Origin: Methylorubrum rhodinum
GTDB taxonomy: Bacteria > Pseudomonadota > Alphaproteobacteria > Rhizobiales > Beijerinckiaceae
Assembly: GCF_014199935.1 (NCBI RefSeq)
Contig: NZ_JACHOP010000001.1
Location: 457,779 to 521,778, forward strand
Direction: 5' to 3'
Length of the DNA: 64,000 nucleotides
A program made the position numbers and the translations under genes. Under the pieces are notes generated by a model that saw only the letters and a list, made by a program, of their open reading frames with translations, did no database searches and was not told the origin of the DNA. Of the stretch, positions 1 through 8,614 are shown piece by piece; within the stretch, counting starts at the first letter, position 1, and each line of letters opens with the position of its first letter.

Positions 1-3000
1 CGAAGCTGACGCCGTCGCTCTCGCCGTTCTGGTTGAACACCGTGCCGGCGTCCGGCAGCGAGGCGATGATTTTCTCGAATTCGCCGCCGGTGTCGGACAC
101 CTTGGTGATGGTGCCGTCGGCGTTCTGGCGAAAGATCGACATGCCGCGGCCGCCGAAGGTGACAATCTCCTCCACGCCGGGCTGCGTCGGGTCGGTGTCG
201 CCGTCGATGTTCGAGACGGTCAGGCGGCCGGCGTAATCCTCGCTCTTGAGCGCGGCTTCCTGGCTCCCGAACACCGCGTCGTTCAGGTCGATGGCGCTGA
301 GACGCGACTCGTCCGAGCCGTCGACCCGCGAATCGCCCTCGTTGGCGGTGGCGAAGTAGGTGACGCCAGCCACGGTCCAGGTCGAGACCGCGTCGGGCAT
401 CAGGAGGCCCTTGATGGGCGCCGCGACGATGTTGATCTTGCCCTGGCTGTCGGAGCCGGTGCCGGGCCCGTCGCGGTCGGAATAGTCGGCCTCGTTGCCG
501 GCGAGCGCGTGATCGACATGGCCGAGCGGCAGGATCGAGAGCAGCACCGGGCTGGTGCCGGTGATGTCGTAGGTCGCGACCGCGTTGTTCTCCTGCAGCG
601 TCACGTAGGCGCGCGTGCCGTCCGCCGAGACGTCGATGTATTCGGGCTCCAGGCCGGCCGAAGCCGACAGGCCCTCGAAGATGCGCACACCGGCCGCGCG
701 CAGGCCGTCCTCGGAGCCGTCGAGGGCGGAGAAGCCGGTGGTCGAGACGGTGGCGTTGGCGGCCCCGTTCGAGAGGTCGATCAGCGAGACCGAGCCGGCC
801 GATTCGACCTCGCCGTCATCGGGATTCTCGCCCTCGTTGGCGACGAGCAGCTTGGTGCCGTCGGGGGTGAAGGTCAGCATGTCGGGCAGCGAGCCGACGG
901 TGAGCGTCTTGATGAGGGCGCCCGTGGCGGTCGAGAACAGGGCGACCGTGCCCGGATCGGACTTCACCGGTGCCTCGATCGCGACCGCGAGCACGCCGTT
1001 GGCGACCGCGACCGAGTTCATGCCGCTCTCGGAGGTGTAGCCCGAGACCAGCGTCGCCACGTCGATCTCGCCGGTCTTGGCGGGCGTCGTCGGATCGGCG
1101 AGGTTCACGATCTCGATCCGGTCGGTGACGTTGTTCATCACGAACAGACGGTCGCTCGACGCCTCGAAGGCGACGACTTCGGCCGAGCCGCTCCCTGAGC
1201 CGGTGGCGTAGGTGCCGAGCAGGCGGGTCACGAGGGTCTCGGTCGCGACTGGCGTCGTGGTCGAGCCGGTCAGCGTCGAGTCGCCTTCCTCCAGGATCGC
1301 GACGCCGTTCACGACGGCGGCGGGAACGACGAGGCTCGCGAGCAGCGGATCGTGGTCGCTGGTCTGGTCGGCGAATTCGGCGTTGATGTGCACGATGTCG
1401 AACTCCGCTCCCTGCCGCAGGCCGCCCGTGACCAGGATGTGGTCGAGCGTCTGGGAGTTGCCCTCAAAAACGTAGTCGTACCGCTCGGCCTCAGGCAGCG
1501 AGTCCATGAGGTCGGAGAGAATGGCGGTGCCGCCCGGCGTGTAGGTGGCCGCGGCGTCGATCGGGTCGTCGCCCGGCACGGAATAGTCGGTGAGGCTCGC
1601 CTCGCCCTTCAGGACGCTCAGCGGCTGCTCGCCGGGGAACTCGTTGAGGTCGCCAACGACCATGACCTTGGCGCTCGCGTCCTGCGCCAGGAGCCGGTCG
1701 ACGAAGCCGTTGACGGCCTGGGCTTGCGCCGCGCGCTGGACCTCGCCCGCATTGAAGGGCGGCTGGTCGGATCCGAGCAGGGGAGCGCTGCCGCCCTTCG
1801 AAGTGAAGTGGTTGTTGACCACCGTTACGGTCTGGCCGTTGAAGGTGAAGTCGGCGGCGAGCGGCGGGCGCGAGCCGTAGAAGGGGTTTTGCGGGTCGGT
1901 CTGCTGGCTCGTGTCCGTGGCTTTGAGCGGGCTGCCGTCGGCTCCGACCGTACGCAGCGAGTCGTCGACGAGGCTCACCCGGTCGGTGCGGTAGACGAAG
2001 GCGGTGCGGATATTGCCGCCGGGCTCGCCGCCGTTGGTGTCGTCGCCGATGAACGGGTTGTCGATATAGGCGTAGGTCACGCCCGCGGGCGCCGCCGCGT
2101 TGAGGGCGTCCACCAGCGCCTGGAGGGTCGCTCCGGCGCTGGTCAAACCCGTGTTCGTCGGGCCGTTGCCGTCCTGCACTTCCTGGAGTGCGACGATGTC
2201 GGCGGCGTTGAGGGCGCCGAGGATCTCGGAGGCGACCCGCTCGAACCGGGCGGTGCCGTCGGTCGGGTCGAGGTTCTCGGCGTTGTAGCTCGCTACGAGC
2301 AGGCGGCTCGCATTACCGAACAGCGCCCCGTCCTCACGCACGAGGGAGCTTGGCTCGGCCACCGTGAAGGCCTGTGTGGCGCTGACCTGATAGTTGCCGA
2401 ATTCGTAGGTGACGATGCCGGTCACGTCCGAGAGCTGGTCGCCGACATTCACGGCCGGCGTGGTGAAGCCGCGCAGCAGGCCGGAATCATCGTCGATCTG
2501 GATACGCTCGGGGTTGAAGTCGCCTCCGGCCGTATCGGTGTCGCCGAAGGCCGGCGTGCCGAGATCGGTCAGCAGGTTGCCGCGCCCCGTCAGCCCGGTC
2601 GCGCTCGCGCCGTTGGTGGCGTCGCCGTCGTCGACGACCGTGAAGATCTCGCCGAAGCTGTTGGTCGGGCCGGTGGCGACGGGCGCCTTGACCGTCACCA
2701 GCATGCCTTCCAGACTCTCGAAGAAGGCCGCGCCGTCGCTGAGGCTCTCGGTCGGCGGGAGCAGTCCGCCCGTGCCGCCGATCTGTACGGCGGTGATGTC
2801 GGGGGCCTGATCGGCCTGGGCCAGGATCTGCACCGAGCCCGCGGCGGTCGCGGTGAGCTGCGTCGTCGAGAGGCTGCGGGGCGCGGCACCGCTCGGTGTG
2901 AACTCGGAGACCTGTCCGGTGGCCTCAACGAGTTGGCCGACCACGACGGCGGGCGCCGTGCGGGTGAAGACGAACACCGCGTCCGAGGTCGCGGCATCGC

Positions 3001-3136
3001 CATCGCCCGTCGGGTCCTGGAGGTAGAAGCCGTTCGAGTCGATCGCGGTGACGACGCCGCTCGTCGTCACCGTCTGCCCGGCGAGCATCGAGACCGCGCC
3101 CGAACCCTGAATTTCGTAGGTGCGCACGAGCATCAT
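1..3136 (-). CDS. ExeM/NucH-type extracellular endonuclease/exonuclease/phosphatase-domain protein (C-terminus beyond window)
   Basis: The reading frame is open for about 1045 residues from ATG at 3136 (a second ATG follows at 3133, with a CAGGGGG ribosome site) to the window edge. Residues 1-270 form OB-like ExeM N-terminal repeats. From about 278 an endonuclease/exonuclease/phosphatase fold is visible: YNAENLD, ALQEVQDG with the catalytic Glu, VVNNHF, GDLNEFPG, and TSDHDPL near 595. From about 650 the sequence becomes a choice-of-anchor-I type beta-propeller (LLVANEGENPDDGE, ATANEGDSR). There is no N-terminal signal peptide, so export through a type I (RTX) route is likely by family, but the C-terminal secretion signal is not in view. 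It probably degrades extracellular DNA or phosphoesters. Family assignment is confident; substrate is not. Confidence 0.85.
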   Translation of the reverse strand, partial: MMLVRTYEIQGSGAVSMLAGQTVTTSGVVTAIDSNGFYLQDPTGDGDAATSDAVFVFTRTAPAVVVGQLVEATGQVSEFTPSGAAPRSLSTTQLTATAAGSVQILAQADQAPDITAVQIGGTGGLLPPTESLSDGAAFFESLEGMLVTVKAPVATGPTNSFGEIFTVVDDGDATNGASATGLTGRGNLLTDLGTPAFGDTDTAGGDFNPERIQIDDDSGLLRGFTTPAVNVGDQLSDVTGIVTYEFGNYQVSATQAFTVAEPSSLVREDGALFGNASRLLVASYNAENLDPTDGTARFERVASEILGALNAADIVALQEVQDGNGPTNTGLTSAGATLQALVDALNAAAPAGVTYAYIDNPFIGDDTNGGEPGGNIRTAFVYRTDRVSLVDDSLRTVGADGSPLKATDTSQQTDPQNPFYGSRPPLAADFTFNGQTVTVVNNHFTSKGGSAPLLGSDQPPFNAGEVQRAAQAQAVNGFVDRLLAQDASAKVMVVGDLNEFPGEQPLSVLKGEASLTDYSVPGDDPIDAAATYTPGGTAILSDLMDSLPEAERYDYVFEGNSQTLDHILVTGGLRQGAEFDIVHINAEFADQTSDHDPLLASLVVPAAVVNGVAILEEGDSTLTGSTTTPVATETLVTRLLGTYATGSGSGSAEVVAFEASSDRLFVMNNVTDRIEIVNLADPTTPAKTGEIDVATLVSGYTSESGMNSVAVANGVLAVAIEAPVKSDPGTVALFSTATGALIKTLTVGSLPDMLTFTPDGTKLLVANEGENPDDGEVESAGSVSLIDLSNGAANATVSTTGFSALDGSEDGLRAAGVRIFEGLSASAGLEPEYIDVSADGTRAYVTLQENNAVATYDITGTSPVLLSILPLGHVDHALAGNEADYSDRDGPGTGSDSQGKINIVAAPIKGLLMPDAVSTWTVAGVTYFATANEGDSRVDGSDESRLSAIDLNDAVFGSQEAALKSEDYAGRLTVSNIDGDTDPTQPGVEEIVTFGGRGMSIFRQNADGTITKVSDTGGEFEKIIASLPDAGTVFNQNGESDGVSF

Positions 3137-3439
3137 CCCCCTGGAGCTGCAAGATTAGCCGGCCATCAGATTGATTTAGCTTCTGTAGATCTCGCAAATT
3201 CCCAGGTAAAATTGTTTATAATGCGCACGATCTCCGACGCACGACTGCGCCGTGTCGTTCATAATTCGGAACTTTGTATCATCCAAACACCGCTTAACCA
3301 GCGGATGATGACAGGCATGTGAATTGCGATGCTCAAGGCTGCCGGATCAGCGGCTTTCGAGCCAGCCGAACAAGGGGGTCGCAACTGCTCCCTCAGCTTG
3401 TTTGTAGGCTCCGTCTTGCGGAGGTTCTCCCGGCCGCCC

Positions 3440-3840
3440 TGGTTGCCTGGTGACCGGAGCGAAACATCGTGAGATCGGCGTCGCGTCGAGGCGCCTCCGA
3501 CCAACCAAGCGATGGCTGCGGCAGCGCGGGGCCTGGGGTGAACGGCGCGTCGCCGACGTCGTGAAGCTGGCGTTCGACCTGGAACGTCACGCCCGTCACT
3601 TCGGCGGAACGCTGGCGCTCATCAAGAGACAGTTCTTCGGAGAAGTGGCTATGGGCGAGCCGACCGCCGTGCATCTCGGCGACGGCGGCGTGAAGGGTGT
3701 GCTCGGCAAGCTTCCGGTTCGATCCAAAGCGCAACGCGGAGTTCGGTCTTCCCGATGATGGGCCGGAGGTCGGTGGGCACGACGATCCGCGCATCGAACG
3801 CGTCGTCGCGTTGGGTCAGGTGGTGCACGGCACCAGCCAT
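3440..3840 (-). pseudogene. degenerate N-terminal fragment of a tyrosine recombinase (phage-type integrase)
   Basis: From ATG at 3840 the minus strand reads MAGAVHHLTQRDDAF, then VVPTDLRPIIGKTELR. This resembles the N-terminal arm-binding start of alphaproteobacterial integrases of the VPKDLRPIIGKTE type. After about 35 residues the similarity jumps one base into another frame (SNRKLAEHTLHAAVAEMHGG) and fades near 3440. No catalytic R-H-R-Y domain remains. It lies about 90 bp from the 3' end of tRNA-Thr, a common integrase target. I read it as a frameshifted relic of an integrated element. The match is by eye and the downstream limit is approximate. I see nothing in 3137-3439. Confidence 0.5.
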
Positions 3841-3930
3841 CGAACCCTTCGTTTGTGACACGAATTGTGACGCCAGAATGGGCGAAAGCGCTTGCGGCGC
3901 AACGATTTTACTGAGGGTCAATGAGTTAGA

Positions 3931-4005
3931 TGGTGCTGCGAGAGAGGATTGAACTCTCGACCTCCTCATTACCAATGAGGTGCTCTACCACTGAGCTACC
4001 GCAGC
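3931..4005 (-). tRNA. tRNA-Thr (anticodon GGT)
   Basis: The minus strand folds as a complete cloverleaf: acceptor GCTGCGG pairs with TCGCAGC (last pair G-T), the D arm contains AGCTCAGTGGTAGAGC, the anticodon stem CCTCA/TGAGG carries loop TTGGTAA with anticodon GGT (decodes ACC/ACU), and the T arm contains GTTCAATCC. Discriminator A is followed by an encoded CCA (3931-3933). A TTGCCA-N17-TAATGC promoter lies upstream. Confidence 0.96.
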
Positions 4006-4044
4006 GCGGGTTCGGCGGGCGGTGCCGTCACCGAACCGGACGCG

Positions 4045-4073
4045 GCATTAGCGGATCGGATCGCGCTTGGCAA
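4045..4073 (-). promoter_or_regulatory. sigma-70-type promoter of tRNA-Thr
   Basis: On the minus strand TTGCCA (4073-4068) and TAATGC (4050-4045) are separated by 17 bp. The -10 box ends 40 bp before the tRNA 5' end, giving a short leader that would be removed by RNase P. The rest of 4074-4311 holds no gene I can support. Confidence 0.6.
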
Positions 4074-4311
4074 CGCTCCTGCTGCGGTTCGGGGCGAGGA
4101 ATCGCTCGGGCCCGATGACCGGGTCGCCCGCCGGAGCCGCCGCTCGAAGGACGGCTGTGCTTGGGGCTGGGCGCGAACGGCGTCTCGCGCGGCGGCGGCG
4201 TTGCAGAGGCGTCCGGCTAAACGGGACCCGTGCCGCGGATGCGGCCGCCGGCGTCCGAGGGGGGAGGAAGCCGACGGCCATCGTGTGAAGCGATGGCCGT
4301 GGGACGAATTG

Positions 4312-4340
4312 TTGACGGAAAACCGGGGCATCGCTATAGG
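4312..4340 (+). promoter_or_regulatory. sigma-70-type promoter of rpsT
   Basis: TTGACG (4312-4317) and CTATAG/TATAGG (4334-4340) are spaced 16-17 bp apart, about 130 bp upstream of the rpsT start. It is the only good hexamer pair between the tRNA and rpsT. Confidence 0.65.
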
Positions 4341-4469
4341 ACGCGCTCCGCGGCCGGCCGCTATCGGTGACCGGGCGCTTCGCCATTGCCAATCATTCAG
4401 GCTGCGCTGACCGACACGGGGAAGAACCCGGCTCGGGTCGTTGCCGCCGCGACCAGACGAGGATGCCCC

Positions 4470-4736
4470 ATGGCCAACACCGTGTCGGCCAAGAAAATGA
4501 CCCGCAAGATCGCCAAGCGCACGGCGATCAACCGCTCGCGCCGCTCCCGCATGCGCACCTTCGTCCGCAAGGTCGAGGAGGCCATTGCCTCCGGCGACCA
4601 GACCAACGCGCTGGCCGCGTTGCGCGCCGCCGAGCCGGAGATCATGCGCGCCGCCCAGCACGGCATCGTTCATAAGAACAATGCCTCGCGCAAGGTCTCG
4701 CGCCTCGCCGCCCGCGTGAAGGCCATCGCTGCCTGA
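4470..4736 (+). CDS. rpsT: 30S ribosomal protein S20
   Basis: This 88-residue basic protein starts [17 protein letters not shown] and has the S20 core ([20 protein letters not shown], then [19 protein letters not shown]). S20 binds 16S rRNA early in small-subunit assembly. ATG at 4470 is preceded by GACGAGGA; an upstream in-frame ATG at 4386 lacks a ribosome site and would add non-S20 residues. It has its own promoter and a perfect hairpin terminator downstream. The rpsT-dnaA order is usual in Rhizobiales relatives. Confidence 0.97.
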   Translation: MANTVSAKKMTRKIAKRTAINRSRRSRMRTFVRKVEEAIASGDQTNALAALRAAEPEIMRAAQHGIVHKNNASRKVSRLAARVKAIAA

Positions 4737-4787
4737 GGCCCCGGCCCGGCTCGACGCGAGCCGGACCACATCAATACGGACGACCCG

Positions 4788-4813
4788 AGCCCGGCCCTGT
4801 GCCGGGCTTTTTT
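4788..4813 (+). terminator. rho-independent terminator of rpsT
   Basis: AGCCCGGC (4788-4795), loop CCTGT and GCCGGGCT (4801-4808) form a perfect 8-bp stem that runs into six T residues. It lies 52 bp past the rpsT stop. Confidence 0.9.
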
Positions 4814-4865
4814 CATGCCCAGAACCCCGCGCCACCCAATCGCGTCCGCCCGCGACCGTGCACCG

Positions 4866-5253
4866 GACTCCGTCTGTTCTCCACAGGAGTCGCGCACTTG
4901 TCCCGGATTGCCCCTTGCGTCGGCAGGCGTCGACAGTGGCAAGTATCCGTTAACCACGTTCGAATCGTTATCGACTCGCGGGGTCGCGGTTAGACGTGTA
5001 GATTAACAAGACCTTGCCGGCGGGGGCATCCCACAAGGTGAGCACCGCTGGCGCGCGAGTCTTCCCCAAGATGCCCTCACGCTTTCGACTCGCAGGGCGC
5101 CGGATCACGACGCCGTGCTGGCGAAGAAGTTGTCCCCGATCGTCCCGCTGTTAGGAGAACGATAGAGGATTGTTGATACACAGCGTTCTTGAGCGACAAC
5201 CGCCGGCCTGCCTCTTGACACGCCGCGGAGTTCATCGGGTGCCACCCCGACTC
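4866..5253. promoter_or_regulatory. dnaA upstream region with clustered GANTC sites
   Basis: Seven GANTC sites lie at 4866, 4887, 4962, 4973, 5057, 5087 and 5249 (first base of each). GANTC is the target of the CcrM adenine methyltransferase of alphaproteobacteria, which in Caulobacter modulates dnaA transcription. A near-consensus DnaA box, TTCTCCACA, lies at 4877-4885. A TTGACA at 5215 has no good -10 partner, so I cannot place the dnaA promoter. No open reading frame in 4814-5324 looks real. Confidence 0.5.
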
Positions 5254-5285
5254 GGGTGGTTCCTCTCGTTTTGTTCTGCGTACGC

Positions 5286-5309
5286 AGCCGCCCGGTCCGC
5301 CGGGCGGCT
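5286..5309 (+). promoter_or_regulatory. strong hairpin in the dnaA 5' leader
   Basis: AGCCGCCCGG (5286-5295), loop TCCG and CCGGGCGGCT (5300-5309) form a perfect 10-bp, nearly all-GC stem ending one base before the dnaA ribosome site. A smaller stem, CCACCC/GGGTGG (5242-5259), lies 26 bp further upstream. There is no T tract, so this is not a terminator. A role in dnaA translation or mRNA stability is inference. Confidence 0.5.
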
Positions 5310-5324
5310 GCGAGGAGAGTTTCG

Positions 5325-6827
5325 ATGCACCTCGACGGCAGCACGGCGGACGGCGGGAATGGCGGCGATGGGCGGGGCGGCGTCGACGTCTCCGCCGCCT
5401 GGGGGCGGGTGAAGCGGCGGCTGCGGGCCGAACTCGGCGAGGACGTGTTCGCGAGCTGGTTCGCCCGGCTCGAACTGGAGGAAGTTTCGGGCGGCGTCGC
5501 GCGGCTGACCGTGCCGACCCGCTTCCTCAAGAGCTGGATCGAATCGCACTACATCGACCGGGTGCTCACGACGTTCCGGGCCGAGGCCGAGAATATCGGC
5601 CGCATCGAGGTCGGTGTGCGCGGCGCCTCCGCCCCCGCCCGCCCGGCCCCGAGCGCGGGCAAGCCGAGCCCGACCAGCGGCCCGTTGACCCGCCTCCACG
5701 CCACCGCGACCCAAGCGGCGCTCCAGGGCCCCGGCCCGATGGTCGAGACCGAGATCGCGGTGCCCCGCGGCGACGCGGGCGTCGATCTCAACGGCGCGCC
5801 GCTCGACGCGCGCCTCACCTTCGCGAGCTTCGTCGTCGGCCGCTCCAACGCGCTCGCTCACGCGGCGGCCGAGCGCATCGCCCGCAACGACGGCGAGGGC
5901 GCGCTCTACAACCCGCTCTACGTCCATGCCGGCGTGGGCCTGGGCAAGACGCACCTGCTGCACGCGGCCGGCCACGCCGCCCGCGAGGCGGGCCGGCGGG
6001 TCATCTATCTGACCGCCGACCGTTTCATGTACGGCTTCGTCAACGCCCTGAAGACCCAGAGCGCGTTGGCCTTCAAGGAGAAGCTGCGGGCGATCGACCT
6101 GCTGATCCTCGACGACGTGCAGTTCATCCAGGGCAAGTCGATCCAGACCGAGTTCGGCCACACCCTCAACGCCCTGATCGATTCCGGCCGCCAAGTGGTC
6201 GTCGCTTCCGACCGTCCGCCGACGGAATTGGAGACCCTCGACGAGCGGGTGCGCTCGCGGCTGGCGGGCGGCCTCGTGGTCGAGATCGGCAACCTCGACG
6301 AGGGCCTTCGCACCTCGATCCTCTCGGCCCGCCTCGCGGCGGTCCGTCAGAGCCACCCCAACTTCGAGGTCTCGCCCCAGGTCTCGGCCTACGTGGCCCG
6401 CGCGATCACGGCCAACGGCCGCGATCTCGAAGGCGCGGTCAACCGGCTGCTCGCGCACGCCACGCTCACCGGCGCCCCGGTGACGGTCGAGACCGCGGAA
6501 TCGGCGATCCGCGACCTCGTGAAGAACCGCGAGCCGAAGCGCGTGAAGATCGAGGACATCCAGAAGCTGGTGGCCTCGCGCTACAACGTCTCGCGGTCCG
6601 ACATCCTGTCCGAGCGCCGCACCGCGGCGGTCGTCAAGCCGCGTCAGATCGCCATGTACCTCTCGAAGGTGCTGACGCTGCGCTCGCTCCCCGAGATCGG
6701 CCGCCGCTTCGGCGGGCGCGACCATACGACGGTGCTGCACGCCGTGCGCAAGATCGAGAAGCAGATCGGCGAGGACGCGGTGCTCGGCGATGAGGTCGAG
6801 CTGTTGAAGCGGATGCTTCAGGACTGA
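5325..6827 (+). CDS. dnaA: chromosomal replication initiator protein DnaA
   Basis: The 500-residue protein has all DnaA domains: an N-terminal oligomerisation segment ([20 protein letters not shown]), a Pro/Ala linker to about 165, an AAA+ core with Walker A GVGLGKTH near 203 and Walker [10 protein letters not shown] near 260, and a C-terminal DNA-binding domain with the signature [17 protein letters not shown] near 464. It unwinds oriC after binding DnaA boxes. ATG at 5325 is preceded by GAGGAGAG at ideal spacing; the earlier in-frame GTG at 5256 has no such site and would overlap the leader hairpins. It reads in the same direction as dnaN and recF downstream. Confidence 0.98.
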   Translation: MHLDGSTADGGNGGDGRGGVDVSAAWGRVKRRLRAELGEDVFASWFARLELEEVSGGVARLTVPTRFLKSWIESHYIDRVLTTFRAEAENIGRIEVGVRGASAPARPAPSAGKPSPTSGPLTRLHATATQAALQGPGPMVETEIAVPRGDAGVDLNGAPLDARLTFASFVVGRSNALAHAAAERIARNDGEGALYNPLYVHAGVGLGKTHLLHAAGHAAREAGRRVIYLTADRFMYGFVNALKTQSALAFKEKLRAIDLLILDDVQFIQGKSIQTEFGHTLNALIDSGRQVVVASDRPPTELETLDERVRSRLAGGLVVEIGNLDEGLRTSILSARLAAVRQSHPNFEVSPQVSAYVARAITANGRDLEGAVNRLLAHATLTGAPVTVETAESAIRDLVKNREPKRVKIEDIQKLVASRYNVSRSDILSERRTAAVVKPRQIAMYLSKVLTLRSLPEIGRRFGGRDHTTVLHAVRKIEKQIGEDAVLGDEVELLKRMLQD

Positions 6828-6869
6828 GGGCGCGGCGGACGGCCTCGAACCGCTTCTAAACTTCCCCAC

Positions 6870-6982
6870 CGTCATCCCGGGGCCGCGCAGCGGAACCCGG
6901 GATCCACCCGTGATGCGCGGCTGCGTGATGCGTCGCGGCCGGTCGTGGATTCCGGGTTCGCCTCCGGCGCCCTGGAATGACG
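6870..6982. repeat. dispersed palindromic intergenic repeat, copy 1
   Basis: The 113-bp element has inverted ends: CGTCATCCCGGG on the left and CCTGGAATGACG on the right. Internal segments (AACCCGGGATCCAC and GTGGATTCCGGGTT) also face each other. It matches the copy at 15193-15307 in length and in most blocks. It fills most of the 351-bp dnaA-dnaN gap; no gene is seen in the rest. Confidence 0.75.
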
Positions 6983-7178
6983 ACCGAGGGTTATCGAAGA
7001 CGATGATGCGCCGCCCGCGCACTCATCGAGCTTCGAGGCGCGCGAAAGCGGGACAGTCTTTTCCGCGCCCTTGCCTTCGCGGGGTCGCTTCGCCAAGCTG
7101 TGCGGCCCCTTCCCGCTCATGGCTCAGGGCCGGGCCGCTGGCGGGCGGGCTTCGTTGCGAGAGATCACGGGTTTGTCG

Positions 7179-8300
7179 ATGAGAGTCACTGTCGAGCGCG
7201 CGGCCCTCCTCAGATCGCTCGGCCACGTGCACCGGGTGGTGGAGCGGCGCAACACCATCCCGATCCTCTCCAACGTCCTCCTGCGCACGTCCGAGAACGG
7301 CCTGCAGCTCAAGGCGACCGACCTCGACATCGAGGTGACCGAGACCGTGCCGGCCGACGTGCTGGACGCGGGCGCCACCACGGTGCCGGCCCACGTCATC
7401 TACGACATCGTCCGCAAGCTCCCCGACGGCGCGCAGGTTTCACTCGAGACCTCCGGCGAGACCGGGCAGATGACGATCCGCTCCGGCCGCTCGCGCTTCG
7501 CGCTCGGCGCGCTGCCCGAGGGCGACTTCCCCGATCTCGCCGCGGGCGAGCTGCCGCATTCCTTCTCGATTCCGGCTTCCGAGCTGAAGCTGCTGATCGA
7601 AAAGACCCAGTTCGCGATCTCGACGGAGGAGACGCGCTACTACCTCAACGGCATCTATCTCCACGCGATCGAGGTCGAGGGCGAGGCCAAGCTCCGGGCG
7701 GTGGCCACCGACGGGCATCGGCTCGCCCGCGTCGAGACCGCGGCGCCCGAGGGCAGCCGCGGCATGCCGGGCATCATCGTGCCGCGCAAAGCCGTGGCCG
7801 AGATTCAGAAGCTCGTGGACGACGGCGGCGAGAACGTCGCGGTCGAGATCTCGCCGGCCAAGATCCGCCTCACCTTCGCGGGGGGCGTGACCCTGATCTC
7901 GAAGCTGATCGACGGCACCTTCCCGGACTACCAGCGCGTCATCCCCACCGGCAACGACAAGCGCCTGACGGTGGAGCGCGACGTCTTCGCTCGCGCGGTC
8001 GATCGCGTCTCGACCATCTCGTCCGAGCGCGGGCGCGCCGTGAAGCTCTCGGTGACGGAGGGGCGCCTCGCGCTCTCGGTGACCAACCCGGATGCCGGCT
8101 CGGCGACCGAGGAACTCGACGCCGACTACGAATCGAGCGCCCTCGATATCGGCTTCAACGCCCGCTACCTCCTCGACATCACCGCTCAGCTCCAGGGCGA
8201 CACCGCCCTGTTCAAGCTCGCCGATCCGGGCTCGCCGACCCTGATCCAGGACCGCGAGGGGGCGCCCGCGCTTTATGTGCTGATGCCGATGCGGGTGTGA
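7179..8300 (+). CDS. dnaN: DNA polymerase III subunit beta (sliding clamp)
   Basis: The 373-residue protein starts MRVTVERAALLRSLGHVH and carries the family blocks NTIPILSNVL, YYLNGIY, VATDGHRLA and the C-terminal YVLMPMRV. The clamp encircles DNA and tethers polymerase III. I chose ATG at 7179 because the homologous N-terminus begins there; the GTG at 7071 adds 36 residues of unrelated sequence. The ribosome site GAGAG is weak. It lies 351 bp after dnaA and 62 bp before a toxin-antitoxin pair. Confidence 0.97.
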   Translation: MRVTVERAALLRSLGHVHRVVERRNTIPILSNVLLRTSENGLQLKATDLDIEVTETVPADVLDAGATTVPAHVIYDIVRKLPDGAQVSLETSGETGQMTIRSGRSRFALGALPEGDFPDLAAGELPHSFSIPASELKLLIEKTQFAISTEETRYYLNGIYLHAIEVEGEAKLRAVATDGHRLARVETAAPEGSRGMPGIIVPRKAVAEIQKLVDDGGENVAVEISPAKIRLTFAGGVTLISKLIDGTFPDYQRVIPTGNDKRLTVERDVFARAVDRVSTISSERGRAVKLSVTEGRLALSVTNPDAGSATEELDADYESSALDIGFNARYLLDITAQLQGDTALFKLADPGSPTLIQDREGAPALYVLMPMRV

Positions 8301-8362
8301 GGCGACAAGGTCCCTCGCCTCGGTCGGATCGACCGGCTAGATTGGCCGGTGCGAGGGAGCCC

Positions 8363-8614
8363 ATGTCCAAACCCGTCGTACTCACGCCGGAACACGCGGC
8401 CTTCGTCGATGATCTCGTCGCGGCCGGGCGCTATGCCTCGACCGACGAGGCCGTTGTCGAGGGTATCCGCCTCCTCCGCGAGCGCGAGGCGCGGCTTGCC
8501 GAGTTGCGCACGGCTTGGGCCGAGGGTGTCGAAAGCGGCGACTATGAGCCGGTCGAGGATGTGCTCGATGCGCTCGCCGCGCGCTACGAGGTGAAGGAGA
8601 CGGCCGGCTCGTGA
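8363..8614 (+). CDS. ParD-like type II antitoxin (ribbon-helix-helix)
   Basis: This 83-residue acidic protein has a ParD/CopG-type N-terminus: VVLTPEHAAFVDDLVAAGRY, then STDEAVVEGIRLLREREARL, followed by an acidic tail that would wrap the toxin. Such antitoxins bind DNA as dimers and repress their own operon. The start at 8363 follows GAGGGAG. Its TGA overlaps the GTG of the toxin gene (GTGA), the usual coupling of such pairs. Membership of the ParD family is confident; the toxin's cellular target is not shown by the sequence. Confidence 0.85.
   Translation: MSKPVVLTPEHAAFVDDLVAAGRYASTDEAVVEGIRLLREREARLAELRTAWAEGVESGDYEPVEDVLDALAARYEVKETAGS

Noticed and set aside
509..3322. Long open frames on the plus strand over the first 3 kb (229 and 656 residues)
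   Set aside because: They are antisense shadows of the nuclease gene. Composition is Arg/Gly/Val-rich without domains, whereas the minus frame shows clear nuclease motifs.
3450..3758. 102-residue plus-strand ORF between the nuclease and tRNA-Thr
   Set aside because: It lies opposite the integrase relic, which has recognisable sequence, and it has no ribosome site.
4814..5324. Replication origin directly upstream of dnaA
   Set aside because: Only near-matches to the DnaA box (TTCTCCACA, TTAACCACG, TGATACACA) and no strongly AT-rich segment were found. The perfect boxes at 12.1 kb are better.
5232..7022. 596-residue minus-strand frame over dnaA, and similar long frames opposite recQ, purL, the MCP, the RND pump and the formate dehydrogenase
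   Set aside because: High GC leaves antisense frames open. All lie opposite genes with recognisable motifs and have no ribosome sites or family features of their own.
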